Origin: Diadema setosum
Taxonomy: Eukaryota; Echinodermata; Echinoidea; Diadematoida; Diadematidae
NCBI GenBank assembly: GCA_033980235.1
Contig: CM067072.1
Location: 26,070,192-26,134,191, forward strand
Length of the DNA: 64,000 nt
Direction of reading: 5' to 3'
Shown: one piece after another, positions 47,379 through 59,375 of the stretch
Layout: every line of letters begins with the position of its first letter
Numbering within the stretch: position 1 is the first letter of the stretch
The notes under the pieces: model-generated
What the model saw: the letters and a program-made list of their open reading frames with translations, nothing else
The model's database searches: none
Told to the model about the DNA's origin: nothing
Position numbers and translations under genes: made by a program

Positions 47379-48370
47379 ACAACAAAAACTCTGTGTCTAC
47401 AATTTTACAATTGTCATTTAAAATTTAGAGGTTGAATTTTGGAGCAATTTCACTAATCTTATAGTCAGTGTGATGTAGATATCAAACTCTGATTTTTTTT
47501 TTCTGCCTCATAAAATTCGGTGCATTACCAAAATATTGATGGAATCTGAATTTTCGCTTCGAGGCATAAAATTGGAATTTGAAATTCAATCAAGTCGAGA
47601 TGGCCGACATAATCCCAATTAGCCCGAGGTGAAATATTCTGGCGTCACTGGACAATTTGTTCCGAAAAAAAATCTTATCTGAATTAGCACTATTAATATA
47701 TTCACAAGCTAAGGATACACTCTTGATTATGTATGTCAAGACCCCAGCACTACATTTGAAATCCTAGCGCCATCAGTTTGTGTTTTAATATTTTTGTTCT
47801 TTGCCTTCGGTTGTCGTCGGTTCACTTAAAGTTGACCCTGCTTTCAGTTTGCCGCCCTTCTATCGTGCGGCTGGTACGAAGTGAATGCAAGTATCACAAA
47901 TGTAAGTGTCGTATCCGATTTATGTCAAGACACAGTTTCTAACGGCAGTGTTCTCCATTAAATCGCGCAAGCCCAGGTAATCCACGTATTACCTACCTAC
48001 CGTCACGCTTGGGGATAATTTTATCAACATTTTTCAGTGTTATACTCATTCTCGATTTTTTTTCCTTGTAGGCGTCATCTGGGGGATCCATTTGATGTGG
48101 CTCTTCGCTTTTTTTTTTTTTTGCTGTAAGGAAAGGAAGGAATAAAAAAAGAAGATATGAATTATGCAATTCTAGCGGATCTTTACCTGATGGAATGCAC
48201 AGAATGGGTACACGTAGTCGGTTTAAAGGTTTGTTCTTGGCAAGCAGAGGTTTTGATTTATTGTCTTCTACATTTTTCCTATCCTTTCTTCACACGTTTA
48301 TTTGTATCGACGTAATAATCTGTTAACTTCTTTGATCGTATTAATTGGAGAAAATATGTTTATGTGTATA
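46740..48370. other. Non-genic stretch
   Basis: After the possible poly(A) signal, AT-rich unique DNA with a (TA)n block (47315-47376) and a T-run at 48109-48122. Confidence 0.5.
47315..47376. repeat. (TA)n microsatellite
   Basis: About 60 bp of TA with one ACAT interruption. Confidence 0.95.
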
Positions 48371-48545
48371 CACAGGTCTCGATATTAGCGGTCACCCAGT
48401 GGCAGGGGGCCACTAAAAATTGATGTCGGGCCACCAAGTTTCCAAAAGGCTATCTTTGGGTACCTCGATCGGGCACTTAAAACTAAACATGGATTTTCAT
48501 GTTTCCTTTTATTTCGGGCCACTTCACTTCTTTTTCCGGCCATAA
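48371..48545 (+). repeat. Dispersed repeat, copy 2
   Basis: Same ordered words as 17041-17145 (ATATTAGCGGTC, GGGGGCCACTAAAAATT, GTTTCCAAAAGGCTATCTTTGG, CGATCGGGCACTTAA) with additional GGGCCAC motifs. It is in the same orientation. No known family was assigned. Confidence 0.5.
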
Positions 48546-49351
48546 AACTTTAAAATGAAAAAAGGACATTCCATTCCATTTAAATGGTTTGACGTTATGT
48601 AGTACGTATTGACAGGCATGTATGGATTTATGGATTACATTCTGTAAGTCTGTACCCAGTATAACCCATTATGAATATTCTAATCAATTAATGTGCTACA
48701 TATCACAACCCTTGAATGAAACAAAATGGCAGTCCATCTATAGTACAAGGGTAATTTGCTTCAACTTTGCAGCTTTAAGTTCACTGCAACTGTACATGGC
48801 AGCATAATTCGACGACAGCTGGTGTAACAACACTCTCGCGTATCTATGGCAACGCGAGAACGGATATATATATTTGGCTGCTCCGTTCGTGCTCTGTGTG
48901 GGGGGAGAGATAAAGGGGGATGGGAGGTTGGAGTCATCTGTGGATCAGTCCCGACAAAGGTCATCCTCGAGCTACGCAAATAGATCCAAGAGATTTTTCA
49001 GCGAATATGTCACGGAGAATTGGGTACACGCCACCGGCTTATGAGGGGAAGGGGAGGAGGCAGGATAAAGAAGAAGAGCTGTTTGGAGTTGGTAAAAGAA
49101 AAAAAAAAGGAGGAGGAAAAGCAGGGGAGGAAGAGCGAAAGAGAAAGAGATGGAGATGTAGATGATTGAGGGAAGGGTATACAGGACGTCTTCTCATTCT
49201 AACGATGGAATTGGATTGTTTTGTTTTTATTCGGAGGCTACGGGAGTAATGGATGTTTGTGAGCAAGCAACCGAGGGACCAACGGCTTAAAATCCCTTCC
49301 GACTCGATGATGATGAGAGGAACATCAGCACAGTGCTGTTTAAAGACGTTC
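48546..49351. other. Non-genic stretch with a purine-rich tract
   Basis: A homopurine-like tract (about 49046-49162, GGGGAAGGGGAGGAGG and GAAAGAGAAAGAG units) and a GT/GGGG patch at 48890-48925. A degenerate X-box-like GTATCTATGGCAAC lies near 48839-48852. No gene was recognised. Confidence 0.5.
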
Positions 49352-49939
49352 TTAAAGAGGCAAAAGGGCAAAGAAATTCCCTACTAAACGTTGAAAAAAA
49401 TGACAAAGATTCTGATAAAAAACAAGGAAGTTTAGACATTTTGAAATTTTCACATTTCTTAGGAAAATATTTCTTGACCAGTCATTATGAATACTCAAAT
49501 GAGCGAGTCGATGATGTCATGCCCTCACAATTTTTCATTTATGATATATGTGAAACTCGGAAAAAATGTGATTTTTAGCAAATACAGGTAAAAGCATATT
49601 CCCATACCAAAATATACAAGAGCTGATAGTTTTCATTTTCATTTCTATTTTTATTTTATCTATTTTTAAAGGTTTTAAGGCAAGTCTTATATTCATAAAG
49701 CTAAAATGTGAGATTTTTGTCATTTCTATATATGATATGAATAATAAGAAATTGTGATCTCATTACATCATGAACTTTCTGATTTGAATATTCAAAATGA
49801 CTGGTCAAGAGGTGTTTTCCGAAAAATTTCGAAATGTCATAACTTCCCTATTTCTTATCCAATTTTGATAACAATTATTTACACTGTTTGCAGGATTTTT
49901 TTCTCTTCCTTATGAAATTGATGAAATTTTAGTACTTAA
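49352..49939. mobile_element. TTAA foldback element, distant member of family A
   Basis: TTAAAGAGGC at 49352 and GTACTTAA at 49936-49939 mark the ends. Both arms contain, inverted, CTTGACCAGTCATTATGAATA...CAAAT, GATGTMATG and a TCACAATTT word, plus TATGACATTT near the outer part. The arms are about 250 bp. It is non-coding; frames here are artefacts. Confidence 0.7.
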
Positions 49940-50110
49940 GATATATGTAACATCTTGTTCCATGGTCCATAAAAATAACCATCGAATCATTTTAAGCATA
50001 TCTGGGTTAATACATAATTATGTCTTATACATAATAAACAAATTATATGATATTATTATACTTTTTACGTTCATTTGCTGATGCAAGTAAATCTATATTG
50101 ATCACATACA

Positions 50111-50111
<1 letters not shown>

Positions 50112-50151
<40 letters not shown>

Positions 50152-50182
50152 CATTTTTTTTTTTTTTTGGGGGGGGGGGGGG
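50112..50182 (+). repeat. (TA)n-T15-G14 composite
   Basis: TA repeats (50112-50144), then fifteen T (50154-50168) and fourteen G (50169-50182). Confidence 0.95.
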
Positions 50183-50762
50183 AGAGGCCAAATTTGTTAA
50201 CAAGGCAGGTTGCTAAAGATTGTAAAGAGGGAAAACATTTAAATTCACACAATATTAACGGGGAGCTGTTGTGTCTCAGTGATCGATAAGACAACGGAAT
50301 GTCAATCCCAACCGTGTGGTTGATAAATCAAAACCCATACAATTTCGAGCGCAGTGTCAAGTTGGGCTGGTCATGTCGGTTCATCCATAAAGTACTTATC
50401 TTGTGCATAGAATTGGAAACAGAAAATCATCCACACGCGTCCACACACGCACAAAAAAAGTGTCACGGTTTGCAAGTCGTATGGAAATTGGAAATGATAC
50501 AGACACTTTATTGCATAGCCACTTAGATTTACGGACAAAGAACAATGCAAATCTGCAAGGGGATTTTTTTAAATAAATTTTGGTCGTGGAAAGCTTGCAG
50601 TCTTTCCATGCACGAGGTTATTTTACGTGCATAGCCTGTACAGGGCAACGGATAGAGGCCGAGTATATTGATGGTAAATAAAATGTTGCAGCGACCTCGT
50701 TGTTGCAGATTTGGTGTTTCCGGAGGATATATGTATTATAGTCATATACTAGTATACACTTA

Positions 50763-50764
<2 letters not shown>
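50183..50764. other. Non-genic stretch
   Basis: Unique sequence; no gene or repeat was recognised. Confidence 0.5.
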
Positions 50765-50806
<42 letters not shown>

Positions 50807-50814
50807 TGTGTGTG
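50765..50814. repeat. (GT)n microsatellite
   Basis: About 50 bp of GT with one TTT interruption. Confidence 0.95.
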
Positions 50815-50930
50815 ACAGAGAGTACCAGCACATTCGTTTAGAATTACGGTCGAAAGCCTGAAACACACATGCATTGAAGTTGTTGATGTGTGACAGTTTG
50901 AGTGCTAGAGCGCATCACCCCGTCTTGGTT

Positions 50931-51125
50931 ATCTCATTAAGATATTAACGTCTTGGATATAAGAATGTATTTTTAACCCCAGCTCGCGGCCAAATAGTTG
51001 GCCACATTTCATGTAGGCCCATATAGTGTCATAGTGTCGTTCGTTCTATGTTTTAGTCTGTCAGATTTCATATCAAAACATTTTGTGATGTGGGCGTTCG
51101 TGTGTGTGTGTGTGTGTGTGTGTGT
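50931..51125 (+). repeat. Dispersed repeat with GT tail, copy A
   Basis: Shares GATATWAACGTCKTGGATAT, CCCAGCTCGCGGYCA and TTTCATATCAAAACATTTWG-TGATGTG, in order, with 54446-54618. Both copies end in GT repeats, which suggests a non-autonomous mobile element with a microsatellite end. Confidence 0.6.
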
Positions 51126-51833
51126 ACGTATGTCTGGTTGTGCAAACGTAACTAAGCGTGTATACGTGAACATTATAGATAAAAATTAGAAACAATGTGT
51201 TTATACGTAACGAATATTAAGGCTATTATTGCATCTTCGAAATTGTGGAGCTGTAAACCTGGAACTGATTTTATATTAGACATCTCTGAGATAATGCGCA
51301 TCTTCCTTAAGTTTTATTCGTTTTTCTGATATGTTATAGATCATTTCGATCACTATAAATCAAAGCATTTGCTGACGGTTGTGCAAGCGCATTATAAGAG
51401 AGTATAGGAGGGGTACCACGCGACAGCTATTTCGATGGATCGAGAAGGCCTCTAGAAATTACCCGCGAAACTCAAGACAACCGTCCGTGATCCAGAATCA
51501 GAGTGAGGATAATTATATCCTAGCGCATTTGTTCGCCTGTCCTGTAGAACATCATCAAATATATAGCGTTCCTTTAAACGAAACGGAAGACTCTACATAA
51601 AATGTTAGCTCTCTGACCACTTCGGCAATCGCTCCGGGCTCAAGAAGTGGGTGACCCCCAGACCCGGTCTCTCGTTCTCCTTCCCCATGTTTGTTGATGT
51701 CATCGTAATACCAGTCTCATTACTGCCGTTCATCGTTAACTTGACGCGACTCGTAGTCTTCCATTTCAAACTCATCACTTATTATCTATTAGCTTCTGGG
51801 GGACAAGAAGCAAACGAATTGCCGTAGGAGTGA
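51126..51833. other. Non-genic stretch
   Basis: No repeat or gene was recognised. A 73-codon frame at 51379-51600 has no identifiable domain. Confidence 0.5.
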
Positions 51834-52145
51834 TTGCATACATCACGGGCACTGGTTTTGACCGGCGTACATGTTGACAAAAGTGCTTGTAAAATTTTGC
51901 TTGATGTCAGCAGCATTTCCATGTTAGACTCTCTGCGTTTGGAAAGCATTCTATCAAAATGCATAAAAGAGAACCTGTCCGTGCTCAAGATTTTCAGTGA
52001 GGAACGTATTTCCACTTTAGCATCCCCCAGAAAAAAAAGGTCCCTATTAGCAAAAATCGAACTGAGGACTGAGGAATTGAGCAGATACAGAATCGAAATG
52101 TCCATAGGTGTCGGCGGTCAGATTGGCAAAATATCGAAAAGTTAA
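51834..52145 (+). other. Segment open on both strands for over 100 codons
   Basis: The plus frame 51834-52145 (103 codons, TTG-initiated) and the minus frame 51782-52105 (107 codons) overlap. The plus product has a Leu/Ser/Lys-rich helical look (LDSLRLESILSKCIKENLS). Neither product is recognised and no clear splice sites frame them. It could be one exon or a decayed repeat ORF. Confidence 0.2.
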
Positions 52146-53350
52146 AGATCGCGACTTTTAAATCTCGAAGTTTTGCCAGTGTGCATCAGCGCCCTATGAA
52201 TACTGGTTTCTTTGTATGTTTGTATTTGCGTATGTGTTCGTGCGTGTTTTTTTTTTTTATTGTTAATGAATCCCAATGCATTTTCACAACCTATTAGGTG
52301 TTCTTAATTCGCCAGATAGTATTATAACAGCACGTCTGCGAAACGAGAAAATGACCCATGCAGCTTGACTAAATGTCTACATGTAGGCTCACCCTGATTA
52401 GATAACAATGTCCAATGTTCGGGATCGTGGCGTTGAATGACCTCTTCTCCTTGTTTTGTTTGTTTGTTGTTGTTTTTCTTGGAAGGAGAAGCCGAAGGTG
52501 GTGGAAATACATCACACTTACGAAAGCAACGGCAAAATCTGAATTCTACTCAGCACTCCTTCTCCAATCCAGTCGCTGGCACCAAAATGAGGATGGCTGT
52601 GTATGTACACTCACCTCTGTGGAGGAATATATCCCTACTGTTTGAGCCCTGTACTACTTTTATTGGTAACTGCATTCTCTTTCTGAATGTCCTTTATACT
52701 GCAGAAATTTACAGGATCGTATCGGATTCTTCCATAGCAGTTGCTTGCATGACCAAGAATTTTTTTTTAACACATATGGAGAATTGGAGACCACGACACC
52801 GTTGCCCAGCAACCGCACTGGGGTGTAAATAGCATCGGAGTGCGGGTGACACCATTGGTGGCGGTAAGTGACGAGATGTCCAGCTGAATATCCGAGTCAA
52901 CATTCTTCAGCGGATCAGAGAATGGCTTATGAGAGAACGACGAAGGTGTTCAAAAATAATATCTGCCCGAAAGGCACCAATGATTATGTTTTTTTTTTCT
53001 CTCTCTCACATGGTGTGGTGAAGACAGTTAATGGCTTTAGGCGTATGCTCTCCTCCTTCACAGCAAAACCGATTTCTTTTTTTTTTTTGCAGCTGACGTA
53101 TATGCGCCTAATGAGATCATTTTGGGGATTAAACACCTGCATTTATCGCGACAGACAGTGATGGACTCATTGCTTCCTGTCCTGATAGCATGTGTATTTT
53201 GGCCGTTAAATCAACATTAACGCAACATAATCGAGGAAAATGTGAAAGAGAAAAGCACTCTAAGAGGGCGTTTTTTTTTTGTCTGTCCTCAGCGTTGTAT
53301 AGAACGTGGTACTCTCTCTTCAAACCATCGTTCTGTTAGACTCTATCAGG

Positions 53351-53351
<1 letters not shown>
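52146..53351. other. Non-genic stretch with weak ORF
   Basis: An ATG frame of 131 codons (52437-52832) begins with a hydrophobic run and ends without any recognised domain; it is probably chance. T-runs occur at 52247-52258 and 53078-53087. Confidence 0.35.
52801..52813 (+). promoter_or_regulatory. Consensus RFX X-box
   Basis: GTTGCCCAGCAAC matches the mammalian X-box consensus GTNRCC-N-RGYAAC without mismatch. It sits in a locally GC-richer patch (52775-52875). No ciliary gene is visible next to it. Confidence 0.4.
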
Positions 53352-53439
<88 letters not shown>

Positions 53440-53560
53440 TATGTAATACATATATATATATATTATATATATATATATATAATATAATATGTATATATAT
53501 ATATAAATATATATATAATATATACATATATATACATATATATATATGCATACATACATA
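53352..53560. repeat. Long (TA)n block
   Basis: About 210 bp of TA with AATA, TGTA and CATA interruptions. Confidence 0.95.
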
Positions 53561-54249
53561 CTGTACATATAATAACCTACCTATGTTTACTATATTCGAA
53601 CTCATTATCAATCTCTTTCTTTCGATATCCTAACCTAATCTTTCCCAATCTCTGCTATACCTTTGTATATGAATATCTATCAATTATTTGGTTTTGTTTT
53701 ATATGTTTATTTGTATGCATTCATATTGTTTCTCTTTCGTGTCATAAATCTGAACCAATCACAAATGTCCCCGAAATAAAGTATAATTCCTCCAGTTTCC
53801 CTTCTACCACTGTACAATAAACAAAGTTTTGGACCGATTGTTTATCCTTTAGTATTTGTTGTATCTTTTACTTCAGCATATTATACATATTCTCGGCACT
53901 GACCTTTTTTTCGTTTTTACTTCCCCCTTTTTTTGGGGGGGGGGGGGGGAATGGGGTGGAGGGATTACGTTTGATTGCTATAATGGTATTGTCAGCATTC
54001 AGGGTGTTATGTGTTTTTAAGACCAACAAAAAATATGTGTCTATTTTAGCAAGACTAACACCTTGTCAATGGTAATCGAGAGCAATAGCCTAGCGTTCTT
54101 TAATAAGGTACCCCAGCCGAGGCAATACGTCAAACATTGCATGAGAATGGAGACAAAGTGGACAGCAGTTGGAAACGATCCGAAGTGTCGTGACCACCAT
54201 GCCGAGATAGATGTGTCTGTCAACCGTCTTCCATCGTCTGACGCCACTG
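53561..54249. other. Non-genic stretch
   Basis: AT-rich. It includes C5T7G15 at 53923-53949. Opposed short frames at 54041-54272 are unconvincing. Confidence 0.5.
53928..53949 (+). repeat. T7G15 composite homopolymer
   Basis: Seven T followed by fifteen G, after a C5 run. Confidence 0.95.
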
Positions 54250-54780
54250 ATATGAATGAGGAACTGATATAGACTTATGGGACCCTATTATATGCTTGCC
54301 ATTGAATCGACACCAAGTATGACAAAGGAGTTGGTCGAAGTCATGTTTCGAGGTTGATATCTTTTTTTTTTTTAATTGAAACAAGACCGACTCCATTCGT
54401 CAACTTCTAAATATAGAAATCTAATCAGTTTTTCTGAATCTTTAGTTATCTTATGAAGATATAAACGTCGTGGATATGCATTTGTTGCCCTCATCCCAGC
54501 TCGCGGTCATAGCTAATCAGACTCTGGATCACAGTTCGTGTAGCTTTAGGGCTTTTTTCTTCCTTTTTGTCATGTGCCATCTTTCATATCAAAACATTTA
54601 GTGATGTGTGTGTGTATGATGAACAAGGAACTGCTAGACTTATGGGGCCATGATAAATCTCGCCATTGAATGGACACCCAGCCATTGACACAATATTTTT
54701 TTTCTTTTTGGTTGAATCGTGCTTGAAGGTTTTTTTTTTTTATTGAAACAATACTAACCCCATTGGTTATATTGATAACC
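54250..54780 (+). repeat. Diverged duplication flanking dispersed repeat copy B
   Basis: Two related segments, about 54250-54410 and 54616-54775, share ATGAAYRAGGAACTG, AGACTTATGGG, CGCCATTGAATSGACACC-like words and a T-run followed by ATTGAAACAA. Between them, 54446-54618 is copy B of the repeat found at 50931-51125. The layout is X-B-X'. Confidence 0.6.
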
Positions 54781-55229
54781 ATTTAAAGACATTAATTTTG
54801 CATGTGAAGAGAACCAGAAGGTTTTCCAAAAGACCTAAGTCTGATAGATTTATGTAGGCCCTAGGTAATTTTTTTTAAAGTTTTGTTTAATTTAGACTTG
54901 CACATGGCACAACCGGATGTTTGCTTATTACATAATGTAAAATTATAACTATTTGTAAATTATGTCTATTTATTGGAAAGTACATATGAAATAATTGTTT
55001 TGATGTCTATATACCGTATTCAGAAGTCTGCTTGTGCGCCAAATGCGTTGGGCAGAGGGCCCTGATTGCGGCAAATAAGGGGTTTAGGTGTGTGTGCGCG
55101 ACCGAGAAGCCTGCTCAATGTAACGAGCCGGGCTGACCAGAGTTTGCCATCAGCATGCACCAGGACTTATCTGCCTTTACTGTATAACAACAGACAGATA
55201 GCGCACATAAAAATAATTGTGAAGTATTA
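54781..55229. other. Non-genic stretch
   Basis: It includes a GC-richer unique patch (about 55020-55165), with no frame or signal strong enough to call. Confidence 0.5.
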
Positions 55230-55231
55230 AG

Positions 55232-55345
55232 TTTATTTTTTTTTTGGAGAAATTAATTATATATAAAATAATGACAGTATTAATTTTTTTTTTTTTTTTT
55301 TTGGGGGGGCGGAGAAATTAATTATAAGTAAAATAATGACATTAC
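55232..55345 (+). repeat. 65-bp tandem duplication with T and G runs
   Basis: GGAGAAATTAATTATA...AAAATAATGACA occurs at 55246-55278 and again at 55311-55342, each preceded by a T run (the second is T19G7). A recent local duplication. Confidence 0.85.
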
Positions 55346-55649
55346 GCAGATGAAGGCGCAAATATTCATATGTGAATGACGCGCCTAAAACTCATCATCA
55401 ACAACAACGACAGCATTTTCTTAAATGAAGAAATGAAATCAACTTGTCTCAATTTTACCTTAGATTTCTAATGATGTAATGCCAAACCTACCACGACTTG
55501 TTTGACGTATATACACCGTAGTATGAAAATGAATAATAGGTACTCTGACAGATATACCGAGTGCCATCTATTTCGAGAAGAAGAAGATCTTCTACATAAT
55601 TACACGTACAAACATGTATACATATTATATGGAAACAGACACACGTACA

Positions 55650-55667
55650 TATATACATATGTATGCA

Positions 55668-55725
<58 letters not shown>

Positions 55726-55740
55726 CATAATATATATTTA
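55650..55740. repeat. (TA)n microsatellite
   Basis: A TA core at 55673-55720 with ACAT/GTAT fringes. Confidence 0.9.
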
Positions 55741-55873
55741 GACATTACATAGATATAAATGCCGTAGTATTACAGGCGTAACAGATCTTTTTTCACCGTG
55801 GTATATAAAAAAGGACACGACATAAGTTGATGTGAATTAATCGTTTTCGCATGGAAGCTACTCTCGCTTTTAG

Positions 55874-56140
55874 ACCATCCGTAAGCAACACTACTATTGG
55901 ACGAATTTGCACGCAGTGATCGGCGTGTTGACAAATAACTACGTGCCCTGTTTATGTCCGCCTCCGTGGTTGGAAATGCACTCTAACCTTCCATGGTTCG
56001 TTGACCCTAGTACACAAACCATCAACCCTCTCCACTTCTTCCACATACATGACATACCTGACACCACGCACAAAATGAAATTTGCTCCTGACATCCCCAG
56101 CTATATATCAGCCCAGCATAAGAGAGCACAGACGAAGAAA
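55874..56140 (+). CDS. Candidate internal coding exon, unknown protein
   Basis: CTACTCTCGCTTTTAG (ending 55873) is a good polypyrimidine plus AG acceptor. The frame opens at the next base (ACC ATC CGT AAG) and runs 89 codons to 56140, where AAA|GTGTAT could be a weak donor. The TAG of the acceptor is itself in frame, so the open frame begins exactly at the splice site. The product (TIRKQHYYWTNLHAVIGVLT... CPPPWLEMH ... DPSTQTINPLHF ... DIPSYISAQHKRAQTKK) has balanced, protein-like composition with many W, Y, P and H. Past 56140 the frame stays open to 56371 but turns AT-rich and low in complexity, which suggests intron. No family was recognised. This is the most coding-like segment in the window. 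Confidence 0.5.
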
Positions 56141-56499
56141 GTGTATTCTAATATCTTTCTTTTTATAAATATAGTATTTGCTTTATTTTGTTCTCGTAAA
56201 CTCGATCATTCTGTGCTTACCCTTAAATCTAATTTATCACAAAGTTATCCCAAATGTAAAAAACATAAAAAACATATTATTTTGCAAGTAAGCTTTATCA
56301 CAACTGACAGCTTACATATTGGCTTATGCATGTACCATTTCAGTTGCTTAAACATTGCTGTAATCGCGTAACTAAGGCCCTATGCATGCACATACATGTA
56401 TATGGGTAGAAAAAATAAATCCCCGAGTATATAGTACATGCAGTATAGTTGTTTTATATCACAGGTCTTATCTATCAAATTTTGATTTGTATTTTTTGA

Positions 56500-56779
56500 C
56501 CCAGATACATTGGATCACGGTCTCTTTGAAAACCAGCTGTTGCGTTGAAAGGACACAGATTAAACAAATAACTTCTTCTGCATTCCTCCCCATCTCCTGC
56601 ATTTTCTTAACTTCAGGTTTTTTAGTGCTTTTTCACCTTATCATTTGTATATCCATAAATTCCATTCATCATATTTTGTATTATTGACATATGTACTTAT
56701 ATTTCATGTGGAAAGAAAAATGTATTTACAATTTCTGTTGGAGATGAAAAAAAAATAAATGAAATGAAATGAAATGAAA
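56500..56779 (+). mobile_element. LINE 3' end with (GAAAT)n tail
   Basis: An AT-rich 3' UTR ends in TTGTTGGAGATGAAAAAAAA-TAAAT and (GAAAT)4 (to 56779). This is the ending style of invertebrate CR1/L2-like elements. No ORF2 remnant is readable upstream; the 5' limit is approximate. Confidence 0.55.
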
Positions 56780-59091
56780 CTGGATGAATGCATGAATGAA
56801 TGAATAAATAAACATCAATAATGTTAACAATGAGAATGATGATAGGCAGTAGATCTCTTGAGCACAACAGCGATAAAATAATAAACGAAAACAACAGGAA
56901 TAAATACTATACATCACAAGAGAAAGCTAAGCCGCTTAGATATTAGCAAGGACGGAGAGTGAGAGGAAGACTGTGCCATAGTAATGGGACAGGTTTGAGG
57001 AAAAATCTGTCCCCCAAGAATAAATGTTTCTTGGAACATCTAAACTCCCCTAGCTAGTTGAGTGATTGCATTTGTATTTGACCTTCAGCAAAACGTCGCA
57101 TCTTTCTTATCTTAAAGTGACAACTAAATTCACTCCACGTTCAAATAAACTGCAATATATAGAGGAACTCAGACAAACAGATAATGTTTCATCAGAGATG
57201 GAGGAGAAAAAAAAAAAGGAAGAGAAACTGACGCAATTTACAATTGCATATGTTCTCCAAAAATAGTGACACCCGTAGCAGTCACGTCATATAAAAAATA
57301 TATTGTTGAAATGAAGTGATAATGTTATGGTCTCCTCTTCGCCTGTACTTGAATCTTTAATAGATATTCTATTTTTGATATGCATTCAAGGATAGGCAAT
57401 TGTGTCCTTCATATACAATTGCACTAGAGATGTACCGACAAAGTCATGATGGCGTTGTAAATAAGATGGGATGGTAGTTTCTGGGTAACTGATATTATAA
57501 GACTAATCTTTTACCATCTATATACTTACTCGGCATGTAATCGTGATTGCGATCATGATCTCTGTTCAGCCTTGTAAGGCTAAGCTTTAAAATTTAATAT
57601 CTTTCTTCGTTGCATACCCATATATAACAAACTTCTACTCTTAACCCATTCCCCACGTGAACCTGGTGGCTTGTGTATTAAGTGTATGGAATTTAAGAAT
57701 TCGGTATGGGACGGGTTATTTGTTCGCTTGTCTAACCTCATGATATCGCAGTTAGCTTGAACACTGAATGCATGTTTACTCAGAGATGAGTATTTGGGTA
57801 TGTACCCTCAGCAAAGACAAGAAAGGACAACGATGCCCAAACTGTGAGCATCATGTTTGACAACAACCAGAGAATATTCCATTATGCCTCTCTCGCTGAA
57901 GTCATCACTTTCCTCGAGATAATTATCGACGACTTACGGCGGAGGAGAAATTTGCATAATCCCCGACGGAATCCCCCTATGGTCAGCCACCGAAAGTGGA
58001 TTAGAGTTAAAAGCCGCTCTCTCCCCGGAGAGTGAGAATGACTGCGACGAAATTTTCCCGTTCTCTATTTTAAAACTGATGAAGGCGCTGAACAGTGGCT
58101 AGAAAAGCACTGTACACACTCCGAGTGATTCATCGAGCTGTTAAAAACACGACGAACATCAAATTGAATGATGGTACCGTAAAATATACGTCAGCAAAAG
58201 ATATCTATATACTAATATAAATCACGGCATTTAGCATGCCTAGAGTTAGATCAATGTAGATATTATACTTTGAATATTGCTGATATATTCTAAATCCGAC
58301 GTATTTTGAAAAGAAAAAAAAAGAGAAGAAGTTTAAAAATACATAACATCCCATTTGAAGAACCCACAGTTTACGAGTATAACTTTCTACTGGGTCCCAA
58401 AATTTAAAAAAGCATGATTGCTCGGAATAGAGGTAATGGGGACAATGGTAGAAGTCTATGTAAATTGATCTACATTCATTACATAGCCCTGGCCACAAAA
58501 TTTTGTTCTAGATGCGTATTATCAGTGATCGTACCCCAAAACAAAGTAAACGTTGAAATGAACAAGTAAATTTCAACACGCTTCTAGATAGAAATGTTTT
58601 TTACTGCATTTTACATCACATTTCCTTATCTTATCCTTTAATTGTGTTATCTTTCGTTGGTGACTTCAGCTAACCTTTACAGTATAATAGTATTTATTTG
58701 ATAAAAATTGTGAATGAGCCAGTATGTCCTCTGCAATCGCAAACATTTTTGTACTTCATCTCGTGCAGTTTCTAGGTTTTCATGTCACTATACATGATTG
58801 CTTCTTATTAATTTCTTTTTCCCCCTAATATTGATATGCCTGGATAACAGGTAGTAAAGGAGTCAAGGCACTTTGAGGAAAACACGCTCTATTAATAATC
58901 ATGCCGACAAGAGCTGGATGATGTGTGCCTCATTAAAATTCTCATCATGTTTATTAAAGTGCCGTATGCGTCATAGACCGGCAATTATTGCGAGGAAAAT
59001 TGGGAATGATGTCGTTTAATCCATAAATTTTGAGACTTTAATCAATTTTGGGAGTCGGTTTGAACATGATCACTTAGATGATGCCTCTTAA
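56780..59091. other. Non-genic stretch
   Basis: Mostly unique. A GC-richer segment at about 57840-58060 carries a 63-codon frame without recognised similarity. 58885-59010 is AT-rich with several ATTA/TTTATTAA homeodomain-like words and could be a conserved non-coding element. Confidence 0.4.
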
Positions 59092-59140
59092 CCCCCCCCC
59101 CCCCACAAACACGCGCACACACACACACACACACACATAG
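59092..59140. repeat. C13 plus (CA)n
   Basis: Thirteen C (59092-59104), then CA repeats. The only long C run on the + strand. Confidence 0.95.
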
Positions 59141-59375
59141 GCACACAAACAATATGTACGAGCATATTACATACAAACGTATAACGTTGGGGGTAAGGGA
59201 ATATTTTGTTTTCTATCTTCGATTTCGTTAATTGTGCTAAAATAAAATCCCTCGTGTCTCTGCTTTGAACTTCACTGACGTCCGAGGAATAGATTGCTAG
59301 CATGAACGTCGACAGAAATCACACATAATGTATCTGATACCCTGTATTCCGTTACCATTTTGATCACAGGCATCT

